Shown in pieces: positions 1 through 4,764 of a DNA stretch of 5,354 bases. Position 1 is the first letter of the stretch. Each line of letters starts with the position of its first letter. The DNA lies in contig CAJLUP010000115.1 in the NCBI GenBank assembly GCA_905209865.1, positions 1-5,354 on the forward strand, in the 5' to 3' direction. The stretch is from an uncultured Lachnospiraceae bacterium. GTDB lineage: Bacteria; Bacillota; Clostridia; Lachnospirales; Lachnospiraceae. A program made the position numbers and the translations under genes. The notes beneath the pieces were generated by a model. The model made no database searches and was not told the origin of the DNA. It was given only the letters and a program-made list of their open reading frames with translations.

Positions 1-311
1 TTTCTTCCGGCAACGCAATCCGGCGCCGCCATAAAAATCATCTGTTCAAGGAAATCAATATCCACCGTGTTATCTTTGCTGTATAAAATCAAATTCCTAT
101 GAAACCATAAGTAAACACCTTTTACAGTTTCTTCTTCCGCTTTCTCTTCCGCAGAATCAGAAGGATGTTTTTCCGCATCAAGATACACTGTCTGAAATTT
201 CTCATCAAATCCAAATTGTTCGATCGCAGAAAAAACAGCTTTCCCATACGGTTCTTCCTGCAAATATTTTGCCAGCAGTTCTTTATCGTTTATTGTACAT
301 ACTCTGATCAT
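1..311 (-). CDS. N-terminal part of a probable GNAT-family N-acetyltransferase (partial)
   Basis: Only the first 103 codons are in the window; the gene runs off the left edge. The ATG at 311-309 follows AAAGGAG (325-319) with a 7-nt spacer, so the start is well supported. The visible protein begins MIRVCTINDKELLAKYLQEE. It then has a segment with IEQFGFDEKFQTVYLD (about 30-45), a short Glu/Lys-rich insert (about 52-61), and VKGVYLWFHRNLILYS (about 63-78), followed by VDIDFLEQM. This pattern of a helical start, a '-IEQxGFD-' stretch and a 'GV-L-----N-ILYS' strand resembles the N-terminal half of GNAT acetyltransferases common in Clostridia. Those enzymes transfer acetyl from acetyl-CoA to an amine. 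The acetyl-CoA binding motif would lie outside the window, so catalysis and substrate cannot be judged. The gene is divergent from the small gene at 504. Family assignment rests on recalled resemblance and is moderate; the gene itself is near certain. Confidence 0.6.
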   Translation of the reverse strand, partial: MIRVCTINDKELLAKYLQEEPYGKAVFSAIEQFGFDEKFQTVYLDAEKHPSDSAEEKAEEETVKGVYLWFHRNLILYSKDNTVDIDFLEQMIFMAAPDCVAGR

Positions 312-318
312 CTTCTTA

Positions 319-325
319 CTCCTTT
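319..325 (-). promoter_or_regulatory. Ribosome binding site of the GNAT-like gene
   Basis: AAAGGAG on the minus strand lies 7 nt before the ATG at 311. It fixes the start of a gene that would otherwise be easy to miss because it is truncated by the window edge. Confidence 0.8.
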
Positions 326-426
326 ACAAAAATTAAAATATACAACTCTTACTTTTTCCCGTTCCTCCTACGCTGCACAAAGGAGTCCTTTTCTCTCCCC
401 GCTTTCCGTACGGCTGAACTGATACT

Positions 427-455
427 AATATATCAAAAAGGACTTGCACAAGCAA
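427..455 (-). promoter_or_regulatory. Candidate sigma-A promoter for the GNAT-like gene
   Basis: On the minus strand TTGCTT (455-450) and TATATT (432-427) are separated by exactly 17 nt. The start point would fall near 420, giving a leader of about 109 nt before the ATG at 311. The leader holds two small palindromes: AAAGGAGTCCTTT as read on the plus strand at 379-391, and CCGTACGG at 406-413. Its -35 box abuts the -35 box of the plus-strand promoter. The call is by consensus match only. Confidence 0.5.
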
Positions 456-472
456 CGGGATTTTTGTATGAT
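444..472 (+). promoter_or_regulatory. Candidate sigma-A promoter for the 87-residue protein gene
   Basis: TTGCAC (444-449) and TATGAT (467-472) are separated by 17 nt, each with a good match to TTGACA/TATAAT. Transcription would start near 479, leaving a leader of about 25 nt that contains the ribosome binding site at 490-496. The box pair lies back to back with the divergent minus-strand promoter. Confidence 0.65.
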
Positions 473-489
473 AAACATCATAAACTTTG

Positions 490-496
490 AAAGGAG
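490..496 (+). promoter_or_regulatory. Ribosome binding site that selects the ATG at 504
   Basis: AAAGGAG lies 7 nt before the ATG at 504. Upstream in-frame starts (from 444) overlap the predicted promoter and lack a Shine-Dalgarno sequence, so 504 is the real start. Confidence 0.85.
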
Positions 497-503
497 CTTC
501 TTT

Positions 504-767
504 ATGTTTCGTTTATGGGGAAAAGAATTCAAAGAAAACCGACTGCTGCGCGATACCGTCATCTGTGATGAGACAGAAGACACACGCACACACAAGATCT
601 TCAACGCATTAGATGAAATCTGTTATGAATTTGATCTGAGCAAGCCGATTTGGCTTGACACAACGATCGCAGATTTTAAGCGTCATGCAAAGGCGCGGTT
701 TTATCAGGATAATTTTGTAGACAGCATTGATTTTGATTATTTAGAAATAGAGGTGATCGAGGAATAA
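504..767 (+). CDS. Small acidic conserved hypothetical protein (87 aa)
   Basis: The protein begins MFRLWGKEFKENRLLRDTVI and ends EIEVIEE. It has no signal peptide, membrane segment or cysteine metal motif, so it should be a soluble cytoplasmic protein. The N-terminus is basic (residues 1-16). The middle has an acidic CDETEDTRTH stretch (21-30), a helix-like KIFNALDEICYEFDLS (31-46), then KPIWLDTTIADFKRH (47-61), and the C-terminus is very acidic. I recall near-identical short proteins of unknown function in Lachnospiraceae, but I cannot name a Pfam family and assign no function. It has its own promoter and terminator, so it is a single-gene unit, divergent from the GNAT-like gene and convergent with the ABC operon. 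The last codons form the left arm of the terminator hairpin. Gene reality is high; function is unknown. Confidence 0.85.
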   Translation: MFRLWGKEFKENRLLRDTVICDETEDTRTHKIFNALDEICYEFDLSKPIWLDTTIADFKRHAKARFYQDNFVDSIDFDYLEIEVIEE

Positions 768-788
768 TCCCCGATCACCTCCATTTTA
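750..788 (+). terminator. Terminator between convergent genes, probably bidirectional
   Basis: Arms 750-762 and 769-781 pair around the loop AATAAT (763-768), giving a 13-bp stem with one A/C mismatch on the plus strand (760/771). CATTTTAT follows at once on the plus strand. The left arm overlaps the last codons and stop of the 87-residue protein gene. Read on the minus strand the mismatch becomes a G-U wobble, so the stem is continuous, and it lies 32 nt after the permease stop at 813. The minus-strand U-rich tail (from 749 down: TATTTCTAAATAAT) is weaker. It therefore probably ends transcripts from both sides. Confidence 0.75.
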
Positions 789-812
789 TAAACAGCTCCC
801 CTTCACCGATTC

Positions 813-2234
813 TTACTCATTTCTGATTGCCGCAAGAGGACTTAACTTCATCGCCCTTCTCGCAGGGAAATATCCTGCTGCCGTTCCGACAAGCATCGCA
901 AATCCAAGTGAGATCAAAACCAGCCACGGCGGAATATACGAGATCCTTCCTGCCAACATCCCCATTTCACTTCCCTGCACAAGTACATTAATGGCTGCCG
1001 ACATAAGAAAACTCAAAAGATTGCCGATCACACCGCCTGCAAGCCCGATAAATGCCGCTTCCAAAAGGAACATCTGGCGGATATTCCCAAGACTGCATCC
1101 GATTACTTTCATAACGCCGATCTCCTTCGTCCGCTCATAAATAGACATCATCATCGTATTTGCGATTCCGATTGCCGCAACGAAAAGGGAAACTGCACCG
1201 ATTCCTCCAAGTACCGCCTGTACCATTGCAAACTGTTTTTTCATACTGTCAATATATTCGATATTCGACGACACATTATATCCCATTGCACGAATCATAT
1301 CCGAAACGAGTTCTACGTTTTCCATATCGTCCGCCTGTACCCTTGCCGACGAATAAACAAACTTACTGTAAGGCTTTCCGCTCTTTGTCGTCGGCTGTCC
1401 CGGGATTGCCCTTCCCCGAAATTCCTTTTCAAGATACGTTCTCAGCTTATCGATATCACAAAATGTCATATACGAATTAACCGTATATGTATCCGGTCCG
1501 CCTTTTAATACACCGCTGGCAGACACAACATGTTTTTTCGGAGGCGTTTTTGCCGACGCGGTTCCGCCTTCCCCTCCGCTTTGCACATCTCCGCCTCCAA
1601 AATCAGCGGCAGCGCCTTGCGACTGATAATATCCGTCCTGATCGAGGATCAGAAAAACCGAGTCTTTGTTCAGATCAATATCAGGAAGTTCTCCTGAATC
1701 CCAATATCCGCTGCCCGATGCTTTATCATAAAAATTCGTAATAACCGTATTGCCATACACAAGTTCTAACTGCGCGCTGTTCGGATCCGGCAGTTTCCCG
1801 CCTTCTTCCAATTCCAGATTCAGAGCCTTCAGACCTTCGGGAGTCATTCCTGTCAGTTCAAGATAGCCTTCATACTTTCCTTTAAGCGCGATCGCCGAGA
1901 CACTCAAAACCGGCTCCGCACTCTTTACATGATCTATGTTTTTCAGCTCTTTGATCACATCATCGGTAATATATTTCTGCGACTCCTCATCAGAAGACAT
2001 TCCCGAATATCCGTACATCATTCCTCCGGAATCTTTCCCTGTCACTGTAATACTTGTCGTTCCTCCGCTTTGCTCCACTTCCTCGTACATCGACTGCTGA
2101 AGTCCCAAACCGAGCGAGATCATAACTACGATGGATGCCGTTCCGATCACAACGCCGAGGATCGTAAGAAACGTCCTTAATTTTCTGCGCCGCAGACTGC
2201 TAATGCTCATCCTCAGCAGATCGCTCCACCTCAT
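813..2234 (-). CDS. MacB/FtsX-type ABC transporter permease
   Basis: This 473-residue permease has the MacB layout. It has a short cytoplasmic start (MRWSDLLRMSISSLRRRKLR), TM1 at about 22-44 (TFLTILGVVIGTASIVVMIS), and a large extracytoplasmic MacB_PCD-like domain (about 45-333). Three C-terminal TM segments follow (about 335-360, 387-415, 435-456), forming the FtsX domain. Typical FtsX features are visible: IANTMMMSIYERTKEIGVMKVIGCS (356-380), which includes the cytoplasmic coupling segment, and PARRAMKLSPLAAIRNE at the end. A Gly/Ser/Ala-rich stretch (about 205-231) is probably a flexible insert in the outer domain. Such permeases do not open a simple channel; they transmit ATPase motion to the extracellular side. 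The ATG at 2234 overlaps the upstream stop as TGATG. A TTG at 2237 in the same frame is less likely. It is the last gene of the operon. Substrate is unknown (peptide, antibiotic or lipoprotein are all possible). Confidence 0.93.
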   Translation of the reverse strand: MRWSDLLRMSISSLRRRKLRTFLTILGVVIGTASIVVMISLGLGLQQSMYEEVEQSGGTTSITVTGKDSGGMMYGYSGMSSDEESQKYITDDVIKELKNIDHVKSAEPVLSVSAIALKGKYEGYLELTGMTPEGLKALNLELEEGGKLPDPNSAQLELVYGNTVITNFYDKASGSGYWDSGELPDIDLNKDSVFLILDQDGYYQSQGAAADFGGGDVQSGGEGGTASAKTPPKKHVVSASGVLKGGPDTYTVNSYMTFCDIDKLRTYLEKEFRGRAIPGQPTTKSGKPYSKFVYSSARVQADDMENVELVSDMIRAMGYNVSSNIEYIDSMKKQFAMVQAVLGGIGAVSLFVAAIGIANTMMMSIYERTKEIGVMKVIGCSLGNIRQMFLLEAAFIGLAGGVIGNLLSFLMSAAINVLVQGSEMGMLAGRISYIPPWLVLISLGFAMLVGTAAGYFPARRAMKLSPLAAIRNE

Positions 2235-2295
2235 CAAACAATTCCTCCTCTTCTGCTTCCAGTCGTTTTGCCTTTTTCCGCTTCATAAAAAAGGC
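2200..2295 (-). other. Alternative-frame C-terminal tail of the exported protein (probable frameshift)
   Basis: Right after the TM segment the minus strand has a run of six G (2300-2295), then CC and six T (2292-2287). In the frame as sequenced, the protein ends FYEAEKGKTTGSRRGGIV. Skipping one base in the G run instead yields 31 residues: AFFMKRKKAKRLEAEEEE, then LFDEVERSAEDEH and a TAG at 2202-2200. That reading is a classic stop-transfer cluster (KRKKAKR) followed by an acidic cytoplasmic tail, and it overlaps the permease gene by 35 nt. It looks more protein-like than the annotated tail. Explanations are a sequencing or assembly error, a real mutation, tract slippage or programmed frameshifting. 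Against it, the TGATG junction exists only in the annotated frame. Confidence 0.55.
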
Positions 2296-3808
2296 CCCCC
2301 GCCACAGCCGCAGCAATAATCACAATAACCGCAGCAGCTAAGATCCAGCCGATTGAAAGTCCGCCCTGTTCTTCCGGAATATTCATCATAGCATCCATAT
2401 CGCCGGAATCTGACATCGGCATAACGATCAGTTCAAACTTCTCCTCAGCTGTCGATACATTGCCCGCGTCATCTTCATAAGTCAAAATCAATTTACATTC
2501 CGTATTATCCGTTGTCTCATTCACTGCCGTCACAATGGCGTCGATCATTCCTGTAGCGCCGGAATCAAGATTGCCGATAAACTGTTCGTCTGATTCGATC
2601 ATCTCTCCTTCAAACCGGGCTTTCACATTGTACATCTTTACTCTTCCAAGATTATACAGACTGCAGGAAATATTCGCTTCCTCGCCGACTGCAACCGCTT
2701 CCGGTGCAATCTCAATCTTGCTGAACTCAAACCGCGCTTCCTGTACTACCGGAATCGCGAGACTCGACTGTGCTTCATACTGCGCCGCGCTGCTGTCTTC
2801 GTATTTCATAGACATACTGATACTGTACGGCTTCTTCACAAGATCTGCTCGAGCATTCAGATCGATCGATATATCGCTTGTTCCTCCTGCCGCAATCCCG
2901 TCAAGATAAATAGAACTTGACCCTGACGCCGGAAGAAATGCCGGAGCTTCCGCCGCGCCTTCCGATCCTGAAGACGGCGCCTGCATATCAAAAAGCATAT
3001 TTGAGACAGCCGTTCTGGATGAAGTATTCTTCAAATGAACGATCAGTTTAAAATTACTTCCTGCATGAACTTCCGCCGGTTCTGTCTCAAATCCGGTTAC
3101 GATCACTCTTGGAACTGAACTGCTCCCCGCATCTGCACCACCTGATGAACCGCCTGTCATAACCGGATCGCTTGTGTATACTCCGCCGAAAACATCCGCC
3201 CCGGCGTCTCCGCCTGACGGGTTTGTATCTGTCCCATTACCGCCTGTCAACGATCCGTTTCCGCCATTGTCCCCGTTGCTGCCTGTTCCTTCTGACGGCT
3301 TCTCTTTCGCAGTTGTCTTTACGAATACATATTTCTCTGTCTCATATAATTTTTCTCCGTCGTCGTAGGTGATCTTAAATTCCAGCTTATAGGACTTTCC
3401 GGTCACATCTTCTCTTACAACAAGCGGTTTTTCCTTACTTCCCCATACTGCCGCAGTCTGCTCTCCGCTCTTGATCACAGACAGATTTTTCAAATAATTC
3501 AACTGATCCATCTCAAACGGCCAATCAGACGCATTCTCGATATTCGGCTCGATCCGAACGTTCTGCGCGTCTACGTTTCCGCTGTTTTTCACATTGATCC
3601 TCAGCTCAGATACCTTTTGTCCTGCCTTAAACACAGGCGCCTCCTGCTCATCTCCTATACTGATCTGTATATAGGCAAATTCTTTCTTCGCCCCGGCAGA
3701 ATTTTCCTCCGCAAATGCCACAAGCGGCGCAAGCATCGATAACACAAACACCATACATAAAATTCCGATGCCGATCCGTTTTAAAATCATCCCTCTATGA
3801 CTTCTCAT
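2234..3808 (-). CDS. Exported, C-terminally anchored protein with CARDB/COG1361-like Ig domains, ABC operon partner
   Basis: The 524-residue product has a signal peptide (basic MILKRIG, then ILCMVFVLSMLAPLVAFA) with probable cleavage after AFA at residue 33. Three Ig-like modules of the CARDB/COG1361 type follow. Module 1 (about 42-165) has AGQKVSELRINVKNSGNVDA. A Gly/Asn/Ser/Asp-rich linker (about 172-232) leads to module 2 (about 234-355; HAGSNFKLIVHLKNTSSRTA) and module 3 (about 357-463; VGEEANISCSLYNLGRVKMY). One TM segment (about 484-507) anchors it, so most of the protein is outside the cell. The ATG at 3808 has AGGAGG (3824-3819) 10 nt upstream and overlaps the ATPase gene by 14 nt. 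Longer in-frame starts up to 3916 lie inside the ATPase gene and would spoil the signal peptide. Position in the operon suggests an extracellular adaptor or substrate-capture role; this is inference. The reading frame may be displaced at a G6 tract (see the entry at 2200-2295). Confidence 0.85.
   Translation of the reverse strand: MRSHRGMILKRIGIGILCMVFVLSMLAPLVAFAEENSAGAKKEFAYIQISIGDEQEAPVFKAGQKVSELRINVKNSGNVDAQNVRIEPNIENASDWPFEMDQLNYLKNLSVIKSGEQTAAVWGSKEKPLVVREDVTGKSYKLEFKITYDDGEKLYETEKYVFVKTTAKEKPSEGTGSNGDNGGNGSLTGGNGTDTNPSGGDAGADVFGGVYTSDPVMTGGSSGGADAGSSSVPRVIVTGFETEPAEVHAGSNFKLIVHLKNTSSRTAVSNMLFDMQAPSSGSEGAAEAPAFLPASGSSSIYLDGIAAGGTSDISIDLNARADLVKKPYSISMSMKYEDSSAAQYEAQSSLAIPVVQEARFEFSKIEIAPEAVAVGEEANISCSLYNLGRVKMYNVKARFEGEMIESDEQFIGNLDSGATGMIDAIVTAVNETTDNTECKLILTYEDDAGNVSTAEEKFELIVMPMSDSGDMDAMMNIPEEQGGLSIGWILAAAVIVIIAAAVAGGLFYEAEKGKTTGSRRGGIV
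2244..2249 (-). promoter_or_regulatory. Ribosome binding site of the permease, inside the upstream gene
   Basis: AGGAGG on the minus strand lies 9 nt before the ATG at 2234 and 6 nt before an in-frame TTG at 2237. The site is inside the coding sequence of the exported protein. ATG is preferred because it overlaps the upstream TGA as TGATG, a usual sign of coupled translation. Confidence 0.75.
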
Positions 3809-4508
3809 CTTCCTGTTTCCTCCTGTTTTCTGTAATATGTACGATCTTCCCGTCAATAATCTCCAAGACACGGTCTGCATATTCTGCCTGACTCCGGTCA
3901 TGAGTAACCATAACAAGCGTTCTTTTCTGCTCTCTTACAAGCTTTTGCATCAGCCTCATCACATCTTCAGAAGTATGCGAATCCAGCGCTCCGGTAGGTT
4001 CGTCGGCAAAAATAATTTTCGGATCATTCACAAGCGCCCTTGCCACGCTGACTCTTTGCTGCTGCCCGCCTGATAACTGATTAGGCAGATGCTTTTTATG
4101 TTTTTCCAAACTTACAAGATCCAGCATACGGTCCGCCTTTTTCATACGTTCCTTCCGCGGTTCTCCCCGAAACGTAAGAGGAAGCGCCACATTTTCCAAC
4201 GCATTCATCGTCCCCATCAAATGGAAAGACTGGAAAATAAATCCAACATTTTCCCTGCGAAACTTTACAAGTTCATTTTCTTTCATCTGCTCGATATGCT
4301 GACCTGCCACGATCACTTCTCCCCGTGTCGGTTTTTCCAATCCTGCAAGCATATTAAGAAGCGTTGACTTCCCGGAACCGGACGTTCCGACGATCGCGCA
4401 AAACTCCCCTTCACATATCGAAAAATCCACACCGTCCAGCGCGCGGACAACGGAATCCCCGACGCGGTACAGTTTATACAGATTTTTCACCCTGATAATC
4501 TCCCTCAC
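3795..4508 (-). CDS. ABC transporter ATPase, MacB/LolD-type
   Basis: The 237-residue protein is a complete nucleotide-binding domain of normal length. It has Walker A GTSGSGKST (41-49), Q-loop Gln in FIFQSFHL (Q93), signature LSGGQQQR (145-152), Walker B IIFADEPTG (165-173), D-loop GALD (173-176) and switch His in VTHD (H203). The start IIRVKNLYKLYRVGDSVVRALDGVDF and the HLMGTMNALENVALPL segment are typical of the MacB/LolD/YknY group, which works as a dimer with FtsX-type permeases. The GTG at 4508 is chosen because AGGAGG (4519-4514) precedes it by 5 nt and the homology begins there. Longer in-frame starts (TTG at 4634, ATG at 4553) add a low-quality N-terminus and lack a ribosome binding site. 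First gene of the operon; its end overlaps the exported-protein gene by 14 nt. Confidence 0.95.
   Translation of the reverse strand: MREIIRVKNLYKLYRVGDSVVRALDGVDFSICEGEFCAIVGTSGSGKSTLLNMLAGLEKPTRGEVIVAGQHIEQMKENELVKFRRENVGFIFQSFHLMGTMNALENVALPLTFRGEPRKERMKKADRMLDLVSLEKHKKHLPNQLSGGQQQRVSVARALVNDPKIIFADEPTGALDSHTSEDVMRLMQKLVREQKRTLVMVTHDRSQAEYADRVLEIIDGKIVHITENRRKQEDEKS
3819..3824 (-). promoter_or_regulatory. Ribosome binding site of the exported-protein gene
   Basis: AGGAGG on the minus strand lies 10 nt before the ATG at 3808, within the last codons of the ATPase gene. A later in-frame ATG at 3790 has only AGAGGG directly abutting it and is less suitable. This decides the start and shows that the two genes overlap by 14 nt. 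Confidence 0.75.
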
Positions 4509-4629
4509 AGTCTCCTCCTTCTGTCTGTTTGTTTCTTTCAAGCAATACTGCATTGTTGTTTGTATCGTATCATATGTTTTGTTAGATTTCGCTATGTATT
4601 TTATGAATAATTTCTTAAAATCACACTCC
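4509..4629 (-). promoter_or_regulatory. AT-rich leader and presumed promoter region of the ABC operon
   Basis: These 121 nt between the palindromic element and the GTG start are AT-rich and should hold the operon promoter. TATGAT (4574-4569) is a good -10 candidate, but no convincing -35 lies 16-18 nt upstream. TTGCAG at the inner edge of the palindrome (4634-4629) is a possible -35, but pairs only with a poor -10 (ATTATT) at 17 nt. A direct repeat GTATCGTATC (4562-4571, plus strand) lies here. No clear operator was found, so an activator-dependent promoter is possible. Confidence 0.35.
4514..4519 (-). promoter_or_regulatory. Ribosome binding site that selects the GTG start of the ATPase
   Basis: AAGGAGGAGACT precedes GTG on the minus strand; the AGGAGG core is 5 nt from the GTG at 4508. 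No other in-frame start nearby has such a site. Confidence 0.85.
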
Positions 4630-4723
4630 TGCAATTACCGGAAGTGCCAAAAGGCTCATTTCGGGATTGTAAGCGGTCACCCAGGTCTCGGTCAATCCCG
4701 GCTTTTGGCTCGGCGTCATTGCA
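4630..4723. repeat. Palindromic intergenic element (about 94 nt), candidate dispersed repeat
   Basis: Three nested perfect inverted blocks share one centre. TGCAAT (4630-4635) pairs with ATTGCA (4718-4723), GCCAAAAG (4646-4653) with CTTTTGGC (4702-4709), and CGGGATTG (4662-4669) with CAATCCCG (4693-4700). They are separated by unequal internal loops (10 versus 8 nt, and 8 versus 1 nt), around a 23-nt loop (4670-4692). The GC content is higher than in the AT-rich leader next to it. The element begins exactly at the T-tract of the ung terminator and ends at the ABC leader. Its minus strand is open in frame with ung and reads MTPSQKPGLTETWVTAYNPE and 12 more residues, but has no ribosome binding site. 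It resembles REP- or MITE-like intergenic repeats; copy number cannot be seen from one window. Confidence 0.6.
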
Positions 4724-4753
4724 AAAAAAGACCGGAAACGTTCTCCGATCTTT
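4723..4753 (-). terminator. Rho-independent terminator of ung
   Basis: On the minus strand an 11-bp stem (4753-4743 with 4737-4727) encloses the 5-nt loop AACGT and is followed by a run of seven T that starts at the base of the stem (4729-4723). Two pairs are G-U wobbles on this strand but A/C mismatches on the other, which shows the hairpin is built for minus-strand transcription. It starts 11 nt after the ung stop codon. Confidence 0.85.
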
Positions 4754-4764
4754 CTTTCAGGTCT

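Noticed and set aside
444..503. Upstream in-frame start for the 87-residue protein at 444
   Set aside because: This stretch holds the promoter -35 and -10 boxes and has no ribosome binding site.
2235..2237. TTG start of the permease three bases before the ATG
   Set aside because: It is 6 nt from AGGAGG and cannot be excluded, but the ATG at 2234 forms TGATG with the upstream stop and is the better codon.
1160..2319. Plus-strand open frames across the permease gene
   Set aside because: They are antisense shadows of a clearly coding permease, with Arg/Pro/Leu/His-biased composition and no domain signal.
3172..3372. Plus-strand frames opposite the Gly/Asn-rich linker
   Set aside because: Their Pro/Leu/Ser-rich sequences are the antisense of the low-complexity linker; no ribosome binding site or homology.
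3809..3916. Upstream extension of the exported-protein gene to 3916
   Set aside because: The extension lies inside the ATPase gene in another frame, has no ribosome binding site, and would put 36 residues ahead of a good signal peptide.
4562..4571. Direct repeat GTATCGTATC in the ABC leader as an operator
   Set aside because: Two adjacent 5-mers in AT-rich DNA are easily chance, and no further spaced copies were found in the leader.
4509..4634. Longer N-terminus for the ATPase (TTG at 4634 or ATG at 4553)
   Set aside because: Neither start has a Shine-Dalgarno sequence and the added residues do not match the family, while GTG at 4508 has AGGAGG at 5 nt.
4621..4719. The 32-codon frame beginning ATG at 4719 (minus) as a real small gene
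   Set aside because: No ribosome binding site, it lies directly after the ung terminator T-tract, and it is fully contained in a palindrome, so it is better explained as part of a repeat.
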